From JAHZKN01 sp965250205 (GTDB taxonomy: Bacteria; Pseudomonadota; Alphaproteobacteria; Rhizobiales; Hyphomicrobiaceae): a stretch of 64,000 bases of DNA. The number at the start of each line of letters is the position of its first letter. Within the stretch, counting starts at the first letter, position 1. The stretch lies in contig CBDFNK010000008.1 in assembly GCA_965250205.1 (NCBI GenBank), positions 16,726 to 80,725 on the forward strand. The letters are read 5' to 3'. A program made the translations under genes and the position numbers. The notes under the pieces are model-generated. The model saw only the letters and a program-made list of their open reading frames with translations. It was not told the DNA's origin and did not search any database. Positions 17,439 through 26,345 of this stretch are shown here, one piece after another.

Positions 17439-17445
17439 AACGAGT

Positions 17446-18678
17446 ATGGACTATCGCAGGCAACTTAAATCCGCCTTGAATTTGGTGCGCCAGGAAGGCC
17501 GCTACCGCGTGTTTGCAGATTTGAAGCGCTGCCGCGGTGCTTACCCAACCGCCGAACACTTTGCAGCAGATGGCCCGCGTGAGATTACTGTTTGGTGCTC
17601 GAATGATTATCTCGGCATGTCGCAGCATCCAAAAGTCATCGCCGCGATGCACGAAGCCGTCGATACTGTCGGTGCGGGTTCAGGTGGCACACGTAATATA
17701 TCCGGCACGACGCACTATCATGTGGAACTTGAGGCTGAGATTGCCGATCTGCATGGCAAGGAATCAGCACTGCTGTTTACCTCAGCATACGTTGCCAATG
17801 ATGCCACACTGTCAACGCTGGCCGAACTGCTCGAAGGCTGCGTGATCTTTTCAGATGAAAAGAACCACGCTTCGATGATTGCAGGCATTCGCCATGGTCG
17901 TGGTCCAAAGAAAATCTTTCGCCACAACGATTTAGAAAACCTGGAAGCACAGCTCAAATCAATTCCGCTTGAAACTCCAAAGATTATCGCCTTTGAAAGC
18001 GTTTATTCGATGGATGGCCACATCGCTCCTATCGCGGATATTTGTGATTTAGCGGAGAAATACAACGCCCTGACGTACCTGGATGAGGTCCATGCCGTTG
18101 GTCTTTATGGGCCACGCGGGGGTGGTATTGCCGAGCGCGATGGTGTGATGGATAGCGTTGATATTATCAACGGCACTTTGGCTAAAGGATTTGGTGTGAT
18201 GGGTGGTTATATCGCCGCGACACGCGACCTTTGTGATGCTGTGCGCAGTTACGCACCTGGCTTTATTTTCACAACATCGTTGGCACCTGCATTGGCTGCT
18301 GGCGCGCTTGCTTCAATGCGTCATCTCAAAAACAGCTCTGAAGAGCGCACCGCACTTCATGCTCAAGCAAATACGCTCAAGGCGCGTCTGGCAGACGTTG
18401 GATTGCCGGTGATGGATAACAATAGCCACATCGTACCGGTCATGATCGGTAATCCTGTGCACTGCAAGGCCGTAACCGACGCTCTGTTGGATCAGCATCA
18501 TATCTATGTGCAGCCGATCAACTACCCGACGGTACCGCGAGGCACTGAGCGTATTCGACTGACGCCAAGTCCGCAGCATACTGGGACACAGCTTGACGCT
18601 TTGATTGCCGCGCTTCAGGAATTGTGGGCTGCATGCCCTGTCTCAGCTGGTAAAACGGTACGTCTTGCGGCCGAATAA
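17446..18678 (+). CDS. hemA: 5-aminolevulinate synthase
   Basis: HemA condenses glycine and succinyl-CoA to 5-aminolevulinate using PLP, the C4 (Shemin) route typical of alphaproteobacteria. The 410-residue protein shows the alpha-oxoamine synthase pattern: VWCSNDYLGMSQHP, GAGSGGTRNISGTTHYH, YLDEVHAVGLYG, and PLP-lysine in NGTLAKGFGVMGG. The start ATG has AAGGAACG upstream in a duplicated leader. Substrate glycine can come from GlyA, encoded 222 bp downstream, and the product feeds HemB. Confidence 0.97.
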   Translation: MDYRRQLKSALNLVRQEGRYRVFADLKRCRGAYPTAEHFAADGPREITVWCSNDYLGMSQHPKVIAAMHEAVDTVGAGSGGTRNISGTTHYHVELEAEIADLHGKESALLFTSAYVANDATLSTLAELLEGCVIFSDEKNHASMIAGIRHGRGPKKIFRHNDLENLEAQLKSIPLETPKIIAFESVYSMDGHIAPIADICDLAEKYNALTYLDEVHAVGLYGPRGGGIAERDGVMDSVDIINGTLAKGFGVMGGYIAATRDLCDAVRSYAPGFIFTTSLAPALAAGALASMRHLKNSSEERTALHAQANTLKARLADVGLPVMDNNSHIVPVMIGNPVHCKAVTDALLDQHHIYVQPINYPTVPRGTERIRLTPSPQHTGTQLDALIAALQELWAACPVSAGKTVRLAAE

Positions 18679-18900
18679 GTTGGATTTGAGCTGTTATTTG
18701 CTCTGGATCATTCGTTCTGACCGCTCTGTGCTCACACCTAAGCTTGCCACCCTTAATATCCAAAGAGAGCATTCGCCGCCGCGCGGCGTTTTTACTATTG
18801 CGTATTGTACTATGGTATGGGCAATTTGGCACACAAACAAGGGCGGGCCAGTTGCGCCTGGCGCGAGAATAGGCTCATCTGGAAATTTGAGAGGAAATCG

Positions 18901-20202
18901 ATGTTAAACAACAAGTCACAGGCAGGCTCCACAGACAAATTCTTTAAGTCCTCGGTCAGCGAAACGGATCCTGAAATTTCGACGGCGATCAACAACGAAA
19001 TGAATCGTCAGCAACATGAAATTGAATTGATTGCCTCTGAGAATATCGTTTCACGAGCTGTGCTGGATGCTGCGGGCAGTGTGCTGACCAACAAGTATGC
19101 GGAAGGCTATCCTGGTCGTCGCTACTATGGTGGCTGCGAGCATGTTGATGTTGTGGAAACGCTTGCTATTGAGCGCGCTAAAAAAATCTTTGGCTGCGGC
19201 TTTGCTAACGTACAGCCAAATTCTGGCAGTCAGGCAAACCAGGGTGTGTTCAATGCGTTGATTAAACCAGGTGACACCATCCTTGGTCTTGATCTTGCCC
19301 ACGGTGGCCACTTAACACATGGGTCTAAAGTCAATCAGTCGGGCAAATGGTTTAATCCAGTTCACTACCAGGTGACTGAAGACACGCACCTGGTTGATAT
19401 GGACAATGTGCGCAAGATCGCAAAGGAATCTAGCCCCGCTCTTATCATTGCTGGTGGCTCGGCTTATCCCCGCGTTTGGGACTTTGCCGCATTCCGTCAA
19501 ATTGCTGATGAAGTTGGCGCAGTACTGATGGTTGATATGGCTCACTTTGCAGGTCTTGTTGCTGCAGGCGAACATCCAAATCCATTTCCACACGCCCATA
19601 TTGTGACAACCACAACACACAAAACGCTGCGCGGTCCTCGTGGTGGCATGATCCTGACCAATGATGCCGACATTGCCAAGAAAGTAAATTCAGCGATCTT
19701 TCCTGGTATTCAGGGTGGCCCGTTGATGCATGTGATTGCGGGTAAGGCGGTTGCCTTTGGCGAAGCCTTACAGCCGGAATTCAAAGACTACATCAAAAGT
19801 GTCATTACCAACGCCAAGGCGATGGGTGAAGTGTTGGTCGATGCAGGTTTTGCGCTTGTATCTGGTGGCACCGATAGCCACTTGATCTTGGTTGATCTCA
19901 GACCAAAGAAATTAACCGGAAATATTTCTGAAAAGGCCATGGGCCGGGCCAACATAACCTGCAACAAAAATGGCGTACCGTTCGACCCTGAAAAACCGAT
20001 GGTGACATCAGGTGTCCGCCTTGGCGCTCCTGCCGGTACGACCCGCGGGTTTGGCGAGGCTGAATTTAGAGAAGTCGGCCGCATGATCGCAGAGGTTCTC
20101 GACGGTTTGGCCGCCAACGGCGAAGACGGAAACGCTGCTGTAGAGGCCAAGATAAAGGCTGAAGCAACGGCGCTGTGCAAGAATTTCCCGATCTATTCTT
20201 AA
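18901..20202 (+). CDS. glyA: Serine hydroxymethyltransferase
   Basis: GlyA interconverts serine and glycine with tetrahydrofolate. The 433-residue protein has ELIASENIVSRAV, GYPGRRYYGGCE, VDMAHFAGLVAAGEHPNPF and the PLP-lysine motif VTTTTHKTLRGPRGG. ATG 18901 is preceded by GAGAGGAAATCG; an in-frame frame back to 18805 has no such site and adds unrelated residues. The N-terminus up to about residue 20 is slightly longer than in E. coli. Probably its own transcript, ending at the hairpin at 20226. Downstream nrdR follows in the usual rhizobial order glyA-nrdR-ribD. Confidence 0.97.
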   Translation: MLNNKSQAGSTDKFFKSSVSETDPEISTAINNEMNRQQHEIELIASENIVSRAVLDAAGSVLTNKYAEGYPGRRYYGGCEHVDVVETLAIERAKKIFGCGFANVQPNSGSQANQGVFNALIKPGDTILGLDLAHGGHLTHGSKVNQSGKWFNPVHYQVTEDTHLVDMDNVRKIAKESSPALIIAGGSAYPRVWDFAAFRQIADEVGAVLMVDMAHFAGLVAAGEHPNPFPHAHIVTTTTHKTLRGPRGGMILTNDADIAKKVNSAIFPGIQGGPLMHVIAGKAVAFGEALQPEFKDYIKSVITNAKAMGEVLVDAGFALVSGGTDSHLILVDLRPKKLTGNISEKAMGRANITCNKNGVPFDPEKPMVTSGVRLGAPAGTTRGFGEAEFREVGRMIAEVLDGLAANGEDGNAAVEAKIKAEATALCKNFPIYS

Positions 20203-20225
20203 GATCGAATCCAAGCTAAAAAGAT

Positions 20226-20260
20226 AAGGCGTTCTGAGATTCGCGCAGGGCGCCTTTTTT
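20226..20260 (+). terminator. Probable terminator between glyA and nrdR
   Basis: AAGGCG pairs with CGCCTT and six Ts in all close the right side. The loop is long (19 nt), so strength is uncertain; nrdR starts 19 nt later. Confidence 0.5.
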
Positions 20261-20278
20261 AGATTTGGAACCCTATCC

Positions 20279-20842
20279 ATGCGTTGCCCGCACTGCACAG
20301 GCGAGAACACACAGGTCAAAGACAGTCGACCCACTGAGGATAATACCGCAATCCGTCGCCGCCGGGTGTGCCCCAATTGCGATGCGCGGTTTACTACTTT
20401 TGAGCGCGTGCAACTGCGGGAATTGATTGTGGTCAAGCGGTCTGGTCGCCGGGTTGTGTTTGATCGCGAAAAGCTTGCTAAGTCGGTTGAGATTGCGCTG
20501 CGCAAACGGCCTATTGATCGTGAGCAGGTTGAACTTCTGCTGTCAGATATTGTACGCCGTTTGGAGAGCCGAGGTGATGGCGAGGTAACGTCGCAAGTCA
20601 TTGGCGCTTACGTGATGGCTGGCCTTAAAGGCATTGATCCGGTGGCCTATGTACGCTTTGCATCCGTGTATCGTGACTTTCGCGAAGTTGCAGATTTTCA
20701 AGAAGTGCTCGGCGAGATAGCTTCTGCGGATGCTTCGGTGGACGATGGCGAAGCGGCGCCGCATGCAGTTGGTGCTGGCGATGAGACACCGATTGCAAAT
20801 AAGGACAATATCACGGTATTGCCTGTGCCCGGCAAACCATAG
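20279..20842 (+). CDS. nrdR: Transcriptional repressor NrdR
   Basis: NrdR represses ribonucleotide reductase genes when its ATP-cone binds dATP. The 187-residue protein has the zinc ribbon CPHC...CPNC (residues 3-34, with VKDSRPTEDNTAIRRRRVC), then the ATP-cone domain from VVKRSGRRVVFDREKL to about residue 140 (VAYVRFASVYRDF). The last 45 residues are an acidic, disordered extension beyond the usual 150-residue length. It leads the rib gene cluster, a common alphaproteobacterial position. Confidence 0.96.
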   Translation: MRCPHCTGENTQVKDSRPTEDNTAIRRRRVCPNCDARFTTFERVQLRELIVVKRSGRRVVFDREKLAKSVEIALRKRPIDREQVELLLSDIVRRLESRGDGEVTSQVIGAYVMAGLKGIDPVAYVRFASVYRDFREVADFQEVLGEIASADASVDDGEAAPHAVGAGDETPIANKDNITVLPVPGKP

Positions 20843-20970
20843 ACTGAGCCATGCGTGCAGCGATACAGCGTTTGATAGTGTGCAGGTATTGAGCTCAATG
20901 GGTGGTCAATGTGTGGCCGCACGTTTCCAAGTTCACCCTGTTGCCCCCCGATAAAGATCAAGGTCGCCCG

Positions 20971-22107
20971 ATGGATGGAGCTGAATTTGATACCCGCATG
21001 ATGCGCCTAGCGATTGCAACCGCGCGCCGCGGACTTGGTCAAACAGCACCGAATCCGTCTGTTGGCGCTGTCGTTGCTCATGCCAAATCCGGTGAAGTGA
21101 TCGCGCGCGCCGTTACCGCACCTGGCGGCAGGCCACATGCGGAGAGCCAGGCGCTCGCCAAAGCTGGAGCCGCTGCACAAGGTGCAACGCTTTACGTTAC
21201 GCTCGAGCCGTGTTCCCACCATGGCGAGACACTTCCGTGTGTTGAAGGCATCATTGGGTCGGGCCTTTCACGGGTCGTGGTTGGTATCCAGGACCCTGAC
21301 CCGCGCGTGGCAGGACAAGGTCTTGCCAAGCTGCGCGCAGCCCATATTGCAGTCCAAAGTGGTGTCGCTGCGCGTGAAGCTGATTGGCTGACTCGGGGTC
21401 ATATTTTGCGTATCAGTCAGCACCGTCCGTTTGTGCAACTTAAGCTCGCGTTGGCGTCAGATGGCTCGGTACCGCGTGGCGGTAAAGGTCAGCCCAGTTG
21501 GGTTACAAGCCCGTTGTCGCGTGCCGTTGGTCATCAGTTGCGGGCCGAGGCCGATGCAATTTTAATCGGTGCAGCCACGATGCACGATGACGATCCGGCG
21601 TTGACCTGCCGCTTGCCAGGGCTTGAGGCGCGCTCGCCGGTGCGTATAGTAGTGACCTCCGATCTTCAGTCCATCTCCCAAACACAGCTCTATGCCACCC
21701 GAGACACAGCGCCATTGTGGCTGGTGTATAGTGACGGCAGTGGCGAGGTGGTGCATGACGTGGGTGCTGTAGACTTGAATTTAAGCGCGCCCTCCGATGA
21801 CAGGGTGGAGCGGGCGCAGGTTCGGGTTGAAGACCTTCTGCACGCGCTTGCCGGGCGCGGCGTCACCAGGCTCTTGGTAGAGGGTGGGCCAAAGACCTGG
21901 CGCCGCTTTCAGGATGCAGGTCTCGTTGATGAAGTGGTGGTTTTTGTCGGCGCTAAGGACGCCCACCATCCTGGTGCGGGGGATGCCATTCAGGCCATGG
22001 TGAGCCAGCATTTGGGATGCGACCCAGGCCCATCGGTGAGCGCACGCTCTGTTGGGCACGATGCCTGTTTTACCTTTCGTCCGCCTGCGCTGACGTCGCT
22101 GGTTTAA
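20971..22107 (+). CDS. ribD: Riboflavin biosynthesis deaminase/reductase
   Basis: RibD performs the second and third steps of riboflavin synthesis, deaminating and then reducing the pyrimidine intermediate. The 378-residue protein has the zinc deaminase part (PNPSVGAVVA, GRPHAESQAL, LEPCSHHGETLPC) and then a reductase domain from about residue 150 (RPFVQLKLALASDGSV, ADAILIGAATMHDDDP, VTRLLVEGGP). ATG 20971 is used for family length; GTG 20902 would add 23 residues. First of the rib genes, with ribE 64 bp downstream. Confidence 0.95.
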   Translation: MDGAEFDTRMMRLAIATARRGLGQTAPNPSVGAVVAHAKSGEVIARAVTAPGGRPHAESQALAKAGAAAQGATLYVTLEPCSHHGETLPCVEGIIGSGLSRVVVGIQDPDPRVAGQGLAKLRAAHIAVQSGVAAREADWLTRGHILRISQHRPFVQLKLALASDGSVPRGGKGQPSWVTSPLSRAVGHQLRAEADAILIGAATMHDDDPALTCRLPGLEARSPVRIVVTSDLQSISQTQLYATRDTAPLWLVYSDGSGEVVHDVGAVDLNLSAPSDDRVERAQVRVEDLLHALAGRGVTRLLVEGGPKTWRRFQDAGLVDEVVVFVGAKDAHHPGAGDAIQAMVSQHLGCDPGPSVSARSVGHDACFTFRPPALTSLV

Positions 22108-22171
22108 ACACCTGCGGATATGTGCCAAAACCCTGAAATCACGCCACAATGGCGCTCAAAGGCCCGCCCCG

Positions 22172-22765
22172 ATGTTTACTGGCATCATCACAGATATTGG
22201 CGAATTGGTTGCCCGTGATGGCGGGCAGTTTCAGATTGCGAGCGGCTTCCAGTCGGCATCAGTCGCGGTTGGCGCATCGGTGGCGTGTGATGGCTGCTGT
22301 TTGACGGTGACGGACATCCAAGAGCTTGCGACGGGATCTCGTCTGTCATTTGATGTCTCCAACGAGACGTTGTCGAAAACAACGCTTGGTGACTGGCAAA
22401 TTGGTGCCAAGGTTAATCTTGAAAGGGCCCTTCAAGCAGGCGATGAACTTGGCGGTCATCTTGTTACTGGCCATGTGGATGGCACAGCGCGGATTCTAAA
22501 TGTTGAACAAGATGGCGACAGCCAACGGTTTAAGTTTGAAGTTGCTGATGATGTGGCGTGCTTTATTACCCAAAAAGGCTCTGTTGCACTTGATGGCACG
22601 TCGCTGACGGTCAACATTGTGGTCGGCAACCGGTTCTCTGTAAATCTCATCCCCCATACCTTGACCCACACGACCTGGGGGCGCAAAAAGCCACAAGACC
22701 CTGTCAACATTGAAGTTGATATGTTTGCGCGCTACGTCGCCCGCATGATGGAGTTCAAGCGTTGA
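22172..22765 (+). CDS. ribE: Riboflavin synthase, alpha subunit
   Basis: The enzyme dismutates two lumazine molecules to riboflavin and the ribityl-pyrimidine. The 197-residue product begins MFTGIITDIGEL and shows the two tandem lumazine-binding barrels: SFDVSNETLSKTTLGDWQIG in the first and KGSVALDGTSLTVNIVVGNR in the second, with GGHLVTGHVDG between. Its stop codon overlaps the TTG start of the next gene by 4 nt, suggesting translational coupling. Confidence 0.96.
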   Translation: MFTGIITDIGELVARDGGQFQIASGFQSASVAVGASVACDGCCLTVTDIQELATGSRLSFDVSNETLSKTTLGDWQIGAKVNLERALQAGDELGGHLVTGHVDGTARILNVEQDGDSQRFKFEVADDVACFITQKGSVALDGTSLTVNIVVGNRFSVNLIPHTLTHTTWGRKKPQDPVNIEVDMFARYVARMMEFKR

Positions 22766-23913
22766 GCCAAACCGATCCGGGCGCTGCCCAGAAAAACGAC
22801 AATGGCATGATGTCGTCAGTGCCAGAAATTCTGGAGGATATGCGCAACGGGCGCATGGTGGTGCTGGTTGACGCTGAAGATCGTGAAAATGAAGGCGATC
22901 TCGTTATCCCTGCCCAAATGGCAACCCCGGATGCGGTCAACTTCATGGCCAAGCATGGCCGTGGATTGATTTGTCTGGCTCTCACGTCCGCGCGCGCTGG
23001 CGAACTTGGACTTGAAAACATGGTGCGCTCAAACGCGTCACGCCTGCGTACCGCGTTCACACAATCGATTGAAGCCCGGGTCGGCATAACAACCGGCATT
23101 TCAGCCCATGATCGCGCGCGCACGATTGCAACAGCAATTGATTCTGGAAAGATGGCTGATGACATTGTGTCACCTGGCCATGTGTTTCCGCTTGTCGCTC
23201 GTGAGGGTGGCGTGTTGATCCGTGCGGGTCACACGGAAGCCTCTGTTGATCTCGCGGCACTTGCCGGACTTTTTCCTGCCGCTGTGATCTGTGAGATCAT
23301 GAACGATGATGGCACCATGGCACGCGTGCCTGATCTTATTCCATTTGCCAATATGCATGGACTGAAGATAGGCACTATCGAAAGTCTGATTGCCTACCGG
23401 TTGCAAAACGACCGGCTCATTGAACCGGTGGCGCAGACCGTTGTCACAAGTCAGTTTGGCGGCGACTTTGATCTTCATGTCTTCACAACCACGGTTGAGC
23501 CGGTTGAGCATCTCGCGTTAGTGAAGGGCGATCTGTCAAAGCCAGGTCCGGTTCTTGTGCGCGTGCATGCGGTGAATGCAGCCAGTGATCTGCTCGGCAT
23601 TGATGAAACCCAAGAGGCAGAAACCTCAATCGCCAAAGCCATGAAGGCAATTTCTCAGGCCGATCGTGGTGTCATTGTTTTGATCCGTGATTTGGCACCA
23701 ACCAGCGTTTCAGATTGGGTTAAAAGGCGTGCCGCACCTGAGGGCGAACAAGGCGAATCTGGACGGCGCCAGGTAGAGACCGGCGTCGGGTCTCAAATTT
23801 TGCGTGCGCTTGGCGTGCGCGATATGACGCTATTGACCAATTCTCCCGCACATATCTATGTCGGTCTTGATGCATTTGGATTGAGTATCGTTGGAACACA
23901 AAGACTTGAGTAA
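22762..23913 (+). CDS. ribB: 3,4-dihydroxy-2-butanone 4-phosphate synthase fused to a degenerate GTP cyclohydrolase II domain (RibBX type)
   Basis: The N-terminal domain (about residues 20-220) is a full DHBP synthase: LVDAEDRENEGDL, NASRLRTAFTQSIEAR, GHVFPLVAREGGVL and RAGHTEASVDLA. It makes the four-carbon unit for lumazine. The C-terminal 160 residues resemble RibA (VKGDLSKPGPVLVRVHAVN), but the zinc cysteines of RibA (SECLTGD, RCDCG in active enzymes) are replaced by AASDLLGIDETQ, so this half should not hydrolyse GTP. Such RibBX fusions are known in proteobacteria. TTG 22762 has GGAG 8 nt upstream; an ATG at 22807 is the alternative. A separate ribA is expected elsewhere. Confidence 0.92.
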   Translation: MSQTDPGAAQKNDNGMMSSVPEILEDMRNGRMVVLVDAEDRENEGDLVIPAQMATPDAVNFMAKHGRGLICLALTSARAGELGLENMVRSNASRLRTAFTQSIEARVGITTGISAHDRARTIATAIDSGKMADDIVSPGHVFPLVAREGGVLIRAGHTEASVDLAALAGLFPAAVICEIMNDDGTMARVPDLIPFANMHGLKIGTIESLIAYRLQNDRLIEPVAQTVVTSQFGGDFDLHVFTTTVEPVEHLALVKGDLSKPGPVLVRVHAVNAASDLLGIDETQEAETSIAKAMKAISQADRGVIVLIRDLAPTSVSDWVKRRAAPEGEQGESGRRQVETGVGSQILRALGVRDMTLLTNSPAHIYVGLDAFGLSIVGTQRLE

Positions 23914-23922
23914 AAAACAGTG

Positions 23923-24441
23923 ATGGCGGAAGATACGACTATCCCAGATGATGCTACTGCTCGCGAGCAACGCGGTTCGACAGTTCGTGTTTTAATTATT
24001 GAGGCACGCTATTACGAGGATGTTGCCGATGCGCTTCTTGAGGGCGCCACTGGTGAATTGAGACGTCATGACATTTCTTATGATGTGATTACAGTTCCTG
24101 GTGCATTGGAAATTCCGCTGGCCCTCGAATGTGCGGCAAGGGATGGCGTTATCCCGACAAATGATACAGATGGCTATGACGGTGTGGTTGTGTTGGGGTG
24201 CGTCATTCGAGGTGAAACGGCGCATTTCGATATCGTTGCTAACAATGCCAATCATTTTTTGATAGAAACGGCGATGCGCCACCAAATACCTTTGGGCAAT
24301 GCCATTTTGACTGTTGAGAATAAACAGCAAGCTATGGTGCGGGCTACAGGCAATGAAGAGAGCAAAGGGGCGCAAGCTGTGCGAGCGTGTCTGACGCTAT
24401 TTTCGCTCCATGAGCAGCGAATTATGAGAAGTGAGCTATGA
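23923..24441 (+). CDS. ribH: 6,7-dimethyl-8-ribityllumazine synthase
   Basis: RibH joins the butanone phosphate from RibB with the ribityl-pyrimidine to give lumazine. The 172-residue protein shows the family motifs VLIIEARYYEDVADAL, VPGALEIPLAL, and VIRGETAHFDIVANN with the catalytic His. GTG 23920 directly precedes ATG 23923; the ATG is used. The first 20 residues are a variable extension. Its end overlaps the nusB start (ATGA-type overlap), as in many bacteria. Confidence 0.95.
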   Translation: MAEDTTIPDDATAREQRGSTVRVLIIEARYYEDVADALLEGATGELRRHDISYDVITVPGALEIPLALECAARDGVIPTNDTDGYDGVVVLGCVIRGETAHFDIVANNANHFLIETAMRHQIPLGNAILTVENKQQAMVRATGNEESKGAQAVRACLTLFSLHEQRIMRSEL

Positions 24442-24980
24442 GCAGTCAATCGGCGGACAAGCCAAAAACAAAGACTTCGGCCAAGCCCCAGCCGCGCTAT
24501 TTGTCTCGCATCGGTGCTGTGCAAGCGCTCTATCAAATGGATCTTGCAGGTGCTGATGTCGGTGATGTTATCAACGAATTTGCTGAGTTTCGATTTGCAC
24601 TCGGTGCGGATGAAGCAGGTGCAGAGCCGCAGCCTGAGAGTGACCTTGTTGGTGGGGACATAGAGTTTTTTACGGCGATTGTTGAGGGTGTTGTGGAGCG
24701 CCAACGTGAGATTGATCCGCTGGTTGACAAGCAATTGGCTGAGGGGTGGCGGCTTGTGCGCGTGGATTCCATCCTACGTGCCATTTTACGTGCCGGCACG
24801 TATGAGTTGATTGCGCGAAAAGATGTTCCACTACGGGTCGTGATCAATGAATATATAAACGTTGGACATGCGTTCTTTTCAGATGATGAACCGCGTGTGA
24901 TCAACGGCGTTTTGGATGCTCTTGGTGGGCAGTTGCGCGGCGAAGAGCTGAGCACAAAAGCGGCCACAAAAACCAGCTAA
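24438..24980 (+). CDS. nusB: Transcription antitermination factor NusB
   Basis: NusB binds boxA RNA with NusE and allows antitermination in rRNA operons. The 180-residue all-helical protein has the family opening RIGAVQALYQMDLAGADV and the C-terminal VRVDSILRAILRAGTYELIA, VPLRVVINEYINVGHAF and NGVLDALG. A variable acidic insert around residues 50-75 and a Lys/Thr tail are extra. The 4-nt overlap with ribH implies co-translation; thiL follows 90 bp later, giving the common ribH-nusB-thiL order. Confidence 0.96.
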   Translation: MSSQSADKPKTKTSAKPQPRYLSRIGAVQALYQMDLAGADVGDVINEFAEFRFALGADEAGAEPQPESDLVGGDIEFFTAIVEGVVERQREIDPLVDKQLAEGWRLVRVDSILRAILRAGTYELIARKDVPLRVVINEYINVGHAFFSDDEPRVINGVLDALGGQLRGEELSTKAATKTS

Positions 24981-25070
24981 GTGAGCATTGGAAACCGCAC
25001 GTGGCTCCCGCTCACAGCGAAATGAATAAACTGGTTTACTCACAAAGGCGGGACTTCATCAGAGAGTAAA

Positions 25071-26078
25071 ATGTCCAAGTTGAGTGCCACCAGTTCCGAA
25101 ACCGAATTCATTCAACGCTATTTAGCACCGCTTGCAAAAGATGTTGCTGGTGCGCTTGGGCTCCGTGATGACGCTGCAACACTTGATGTTGGCGACGGAC
25201 ATGAACTTGTAGCAACGGTTGATGCTGTTGCTGCGGGTGTGCACTTTTTTGCAGATGATGCCGCCGCTGACATTGCCTGGAAAGCGCTTGCAGTAAATGT
25301 TTCAGATCTCGTTGCCAAGGGTGCAGAACCGATAGGTTATCTGATGTCACTTGCGTTTCCAGAGCCGCCCTCGCATGAGTGGATGACCGGATATGTCAGC
25401 GGCCTTGGTGCCGCTCAGTCGGTGTTTAGGATCAGCTTAGCGGGCGGCGATACCGATTTAAGACCAGGTCTGTTGTCGATCACGATTACGGCGCTTGGTC
25501 GGGTTCCCAAGACAAAGATGGTGCGCCGATCTGGCGGCAACGCGGGGGATGCACTGTTTCTAACCGGGACCATTGGTGATGCTGGAGTTGGTTTGGCTTT
25601 GCGCCGCGATGATGCATTGAAGCCAGCTTGGCAACTCGGCGACAGTGATACCAACTTTCTGCTCAACCGCTATCACAGACCAAAGCCCAGAACGCGCCTC
25701 GCACCGGTGCTGCAGCGCTATGCGAGCGCCGCGATTGATATCTCAGATGGCCTCGTCAAAGACGCGTGCGCTTTGGCCCGAGCCAGTGACACAGGGGTGC
25801 AGGTTGATTGCGCGTTGTTGCCTATATCGGCGCCAACGCTGCAAGCCGTTGCTGCCGGTGGCCTTGAGGCGAAAACATTACTCACTTCAGGTGGTGACTA
25901 TGAGGTTCTGGCCGCGGTGCCCGTAGATCAAAAACAGGCGTTTGCTGATGCAGCGGAGGTCGCCGGTGTCGTGGTCACGGAGATCGGGTCGCTGAACAAC
26001 GATCATGATGTTGTATTCGCGGGCCCAGATGGGGTGCCAATGGCTTTTGAGCAAACCGGCTATGACCACTTTTCTTGA
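25071..26078 (+). CDS. thiL: Thiamine-monophosphate kinase
   Basis: ThiL phosphorylates thiamine monophosphate to the active diphosphate. The 335-residue AIR-synthase-type protein shows FIQRYLAPLAKD at the N-terminus, GLRDDAATLDV with the metal-binding Asp pair, ATVDAVAAGVHFF, AVNVSDLVAKGAEP, LAGGDTDLRPG, GNAGDALFLTGTIGDAGVG, AIDISDGLVKDA and LLTSGGDYEVLAAVP. All are conserved in the family. It ends the nrdR-rib-nusB run; the next gene is 267 bp away and unrelated. Confidence 0.95.
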   Translation: MSKLSATSSETEFIQRYLAPLAKDVAGALGLRDDAATLDVGDGHELVATVDAVAAGVHFFADDAAADIAWKALAVNVSDLVAKGAEPIGYLMSLAFPEPPSHEWMTGYVSGLGAAQSVFRISLAGGDTDLRPGLLSITITALGRVPKTKMVRRSGGNAGDALFLTGTIGDAGVGLALRRDDALKPAWQLGDSDTNFLLNRYHRPKPRTRLAPVLQRYASAAIDISDGLVKDACALARASDTGVQVDCALLPISAPTLQAVAAGGLEAKTLLTSGGDYEVLAAVPVDQKQAFADAAEVAGVVVTEIGSLNNDHDVVFAGPDGVPMAFEQTGYDHFS

Positions 26079-26345
26079 GAGGGCACGAGACCCCTGAGGT
26101 TGGGCAAAGCCTGATCACGTCGCATTTTTACAACGCTGTTCGCGCGCGGGTGTGAGCGGGTGCGCGTTGGGTGTTTCCATGAGGCCACATTGGCTTTTAC
26201 GACACGGGCTAAGCCCTTGCCAAAGCCAAAAAACAGTCTTTCTTTGGCCACATCGATCTTTCCTACAGTAAACCTCTAAAATCCCCGGATTCGATTTGGC
26301 CGTTGCCGCGTATAACGCTAAGCAGGGGCTCCGAAGGCGCAGAAT

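Noticed and set aside
20843..22171. FMN riboswitch before ribD or ribE
   Set aside because: The conserved RFN stretches are not present in these short intergenic regions.
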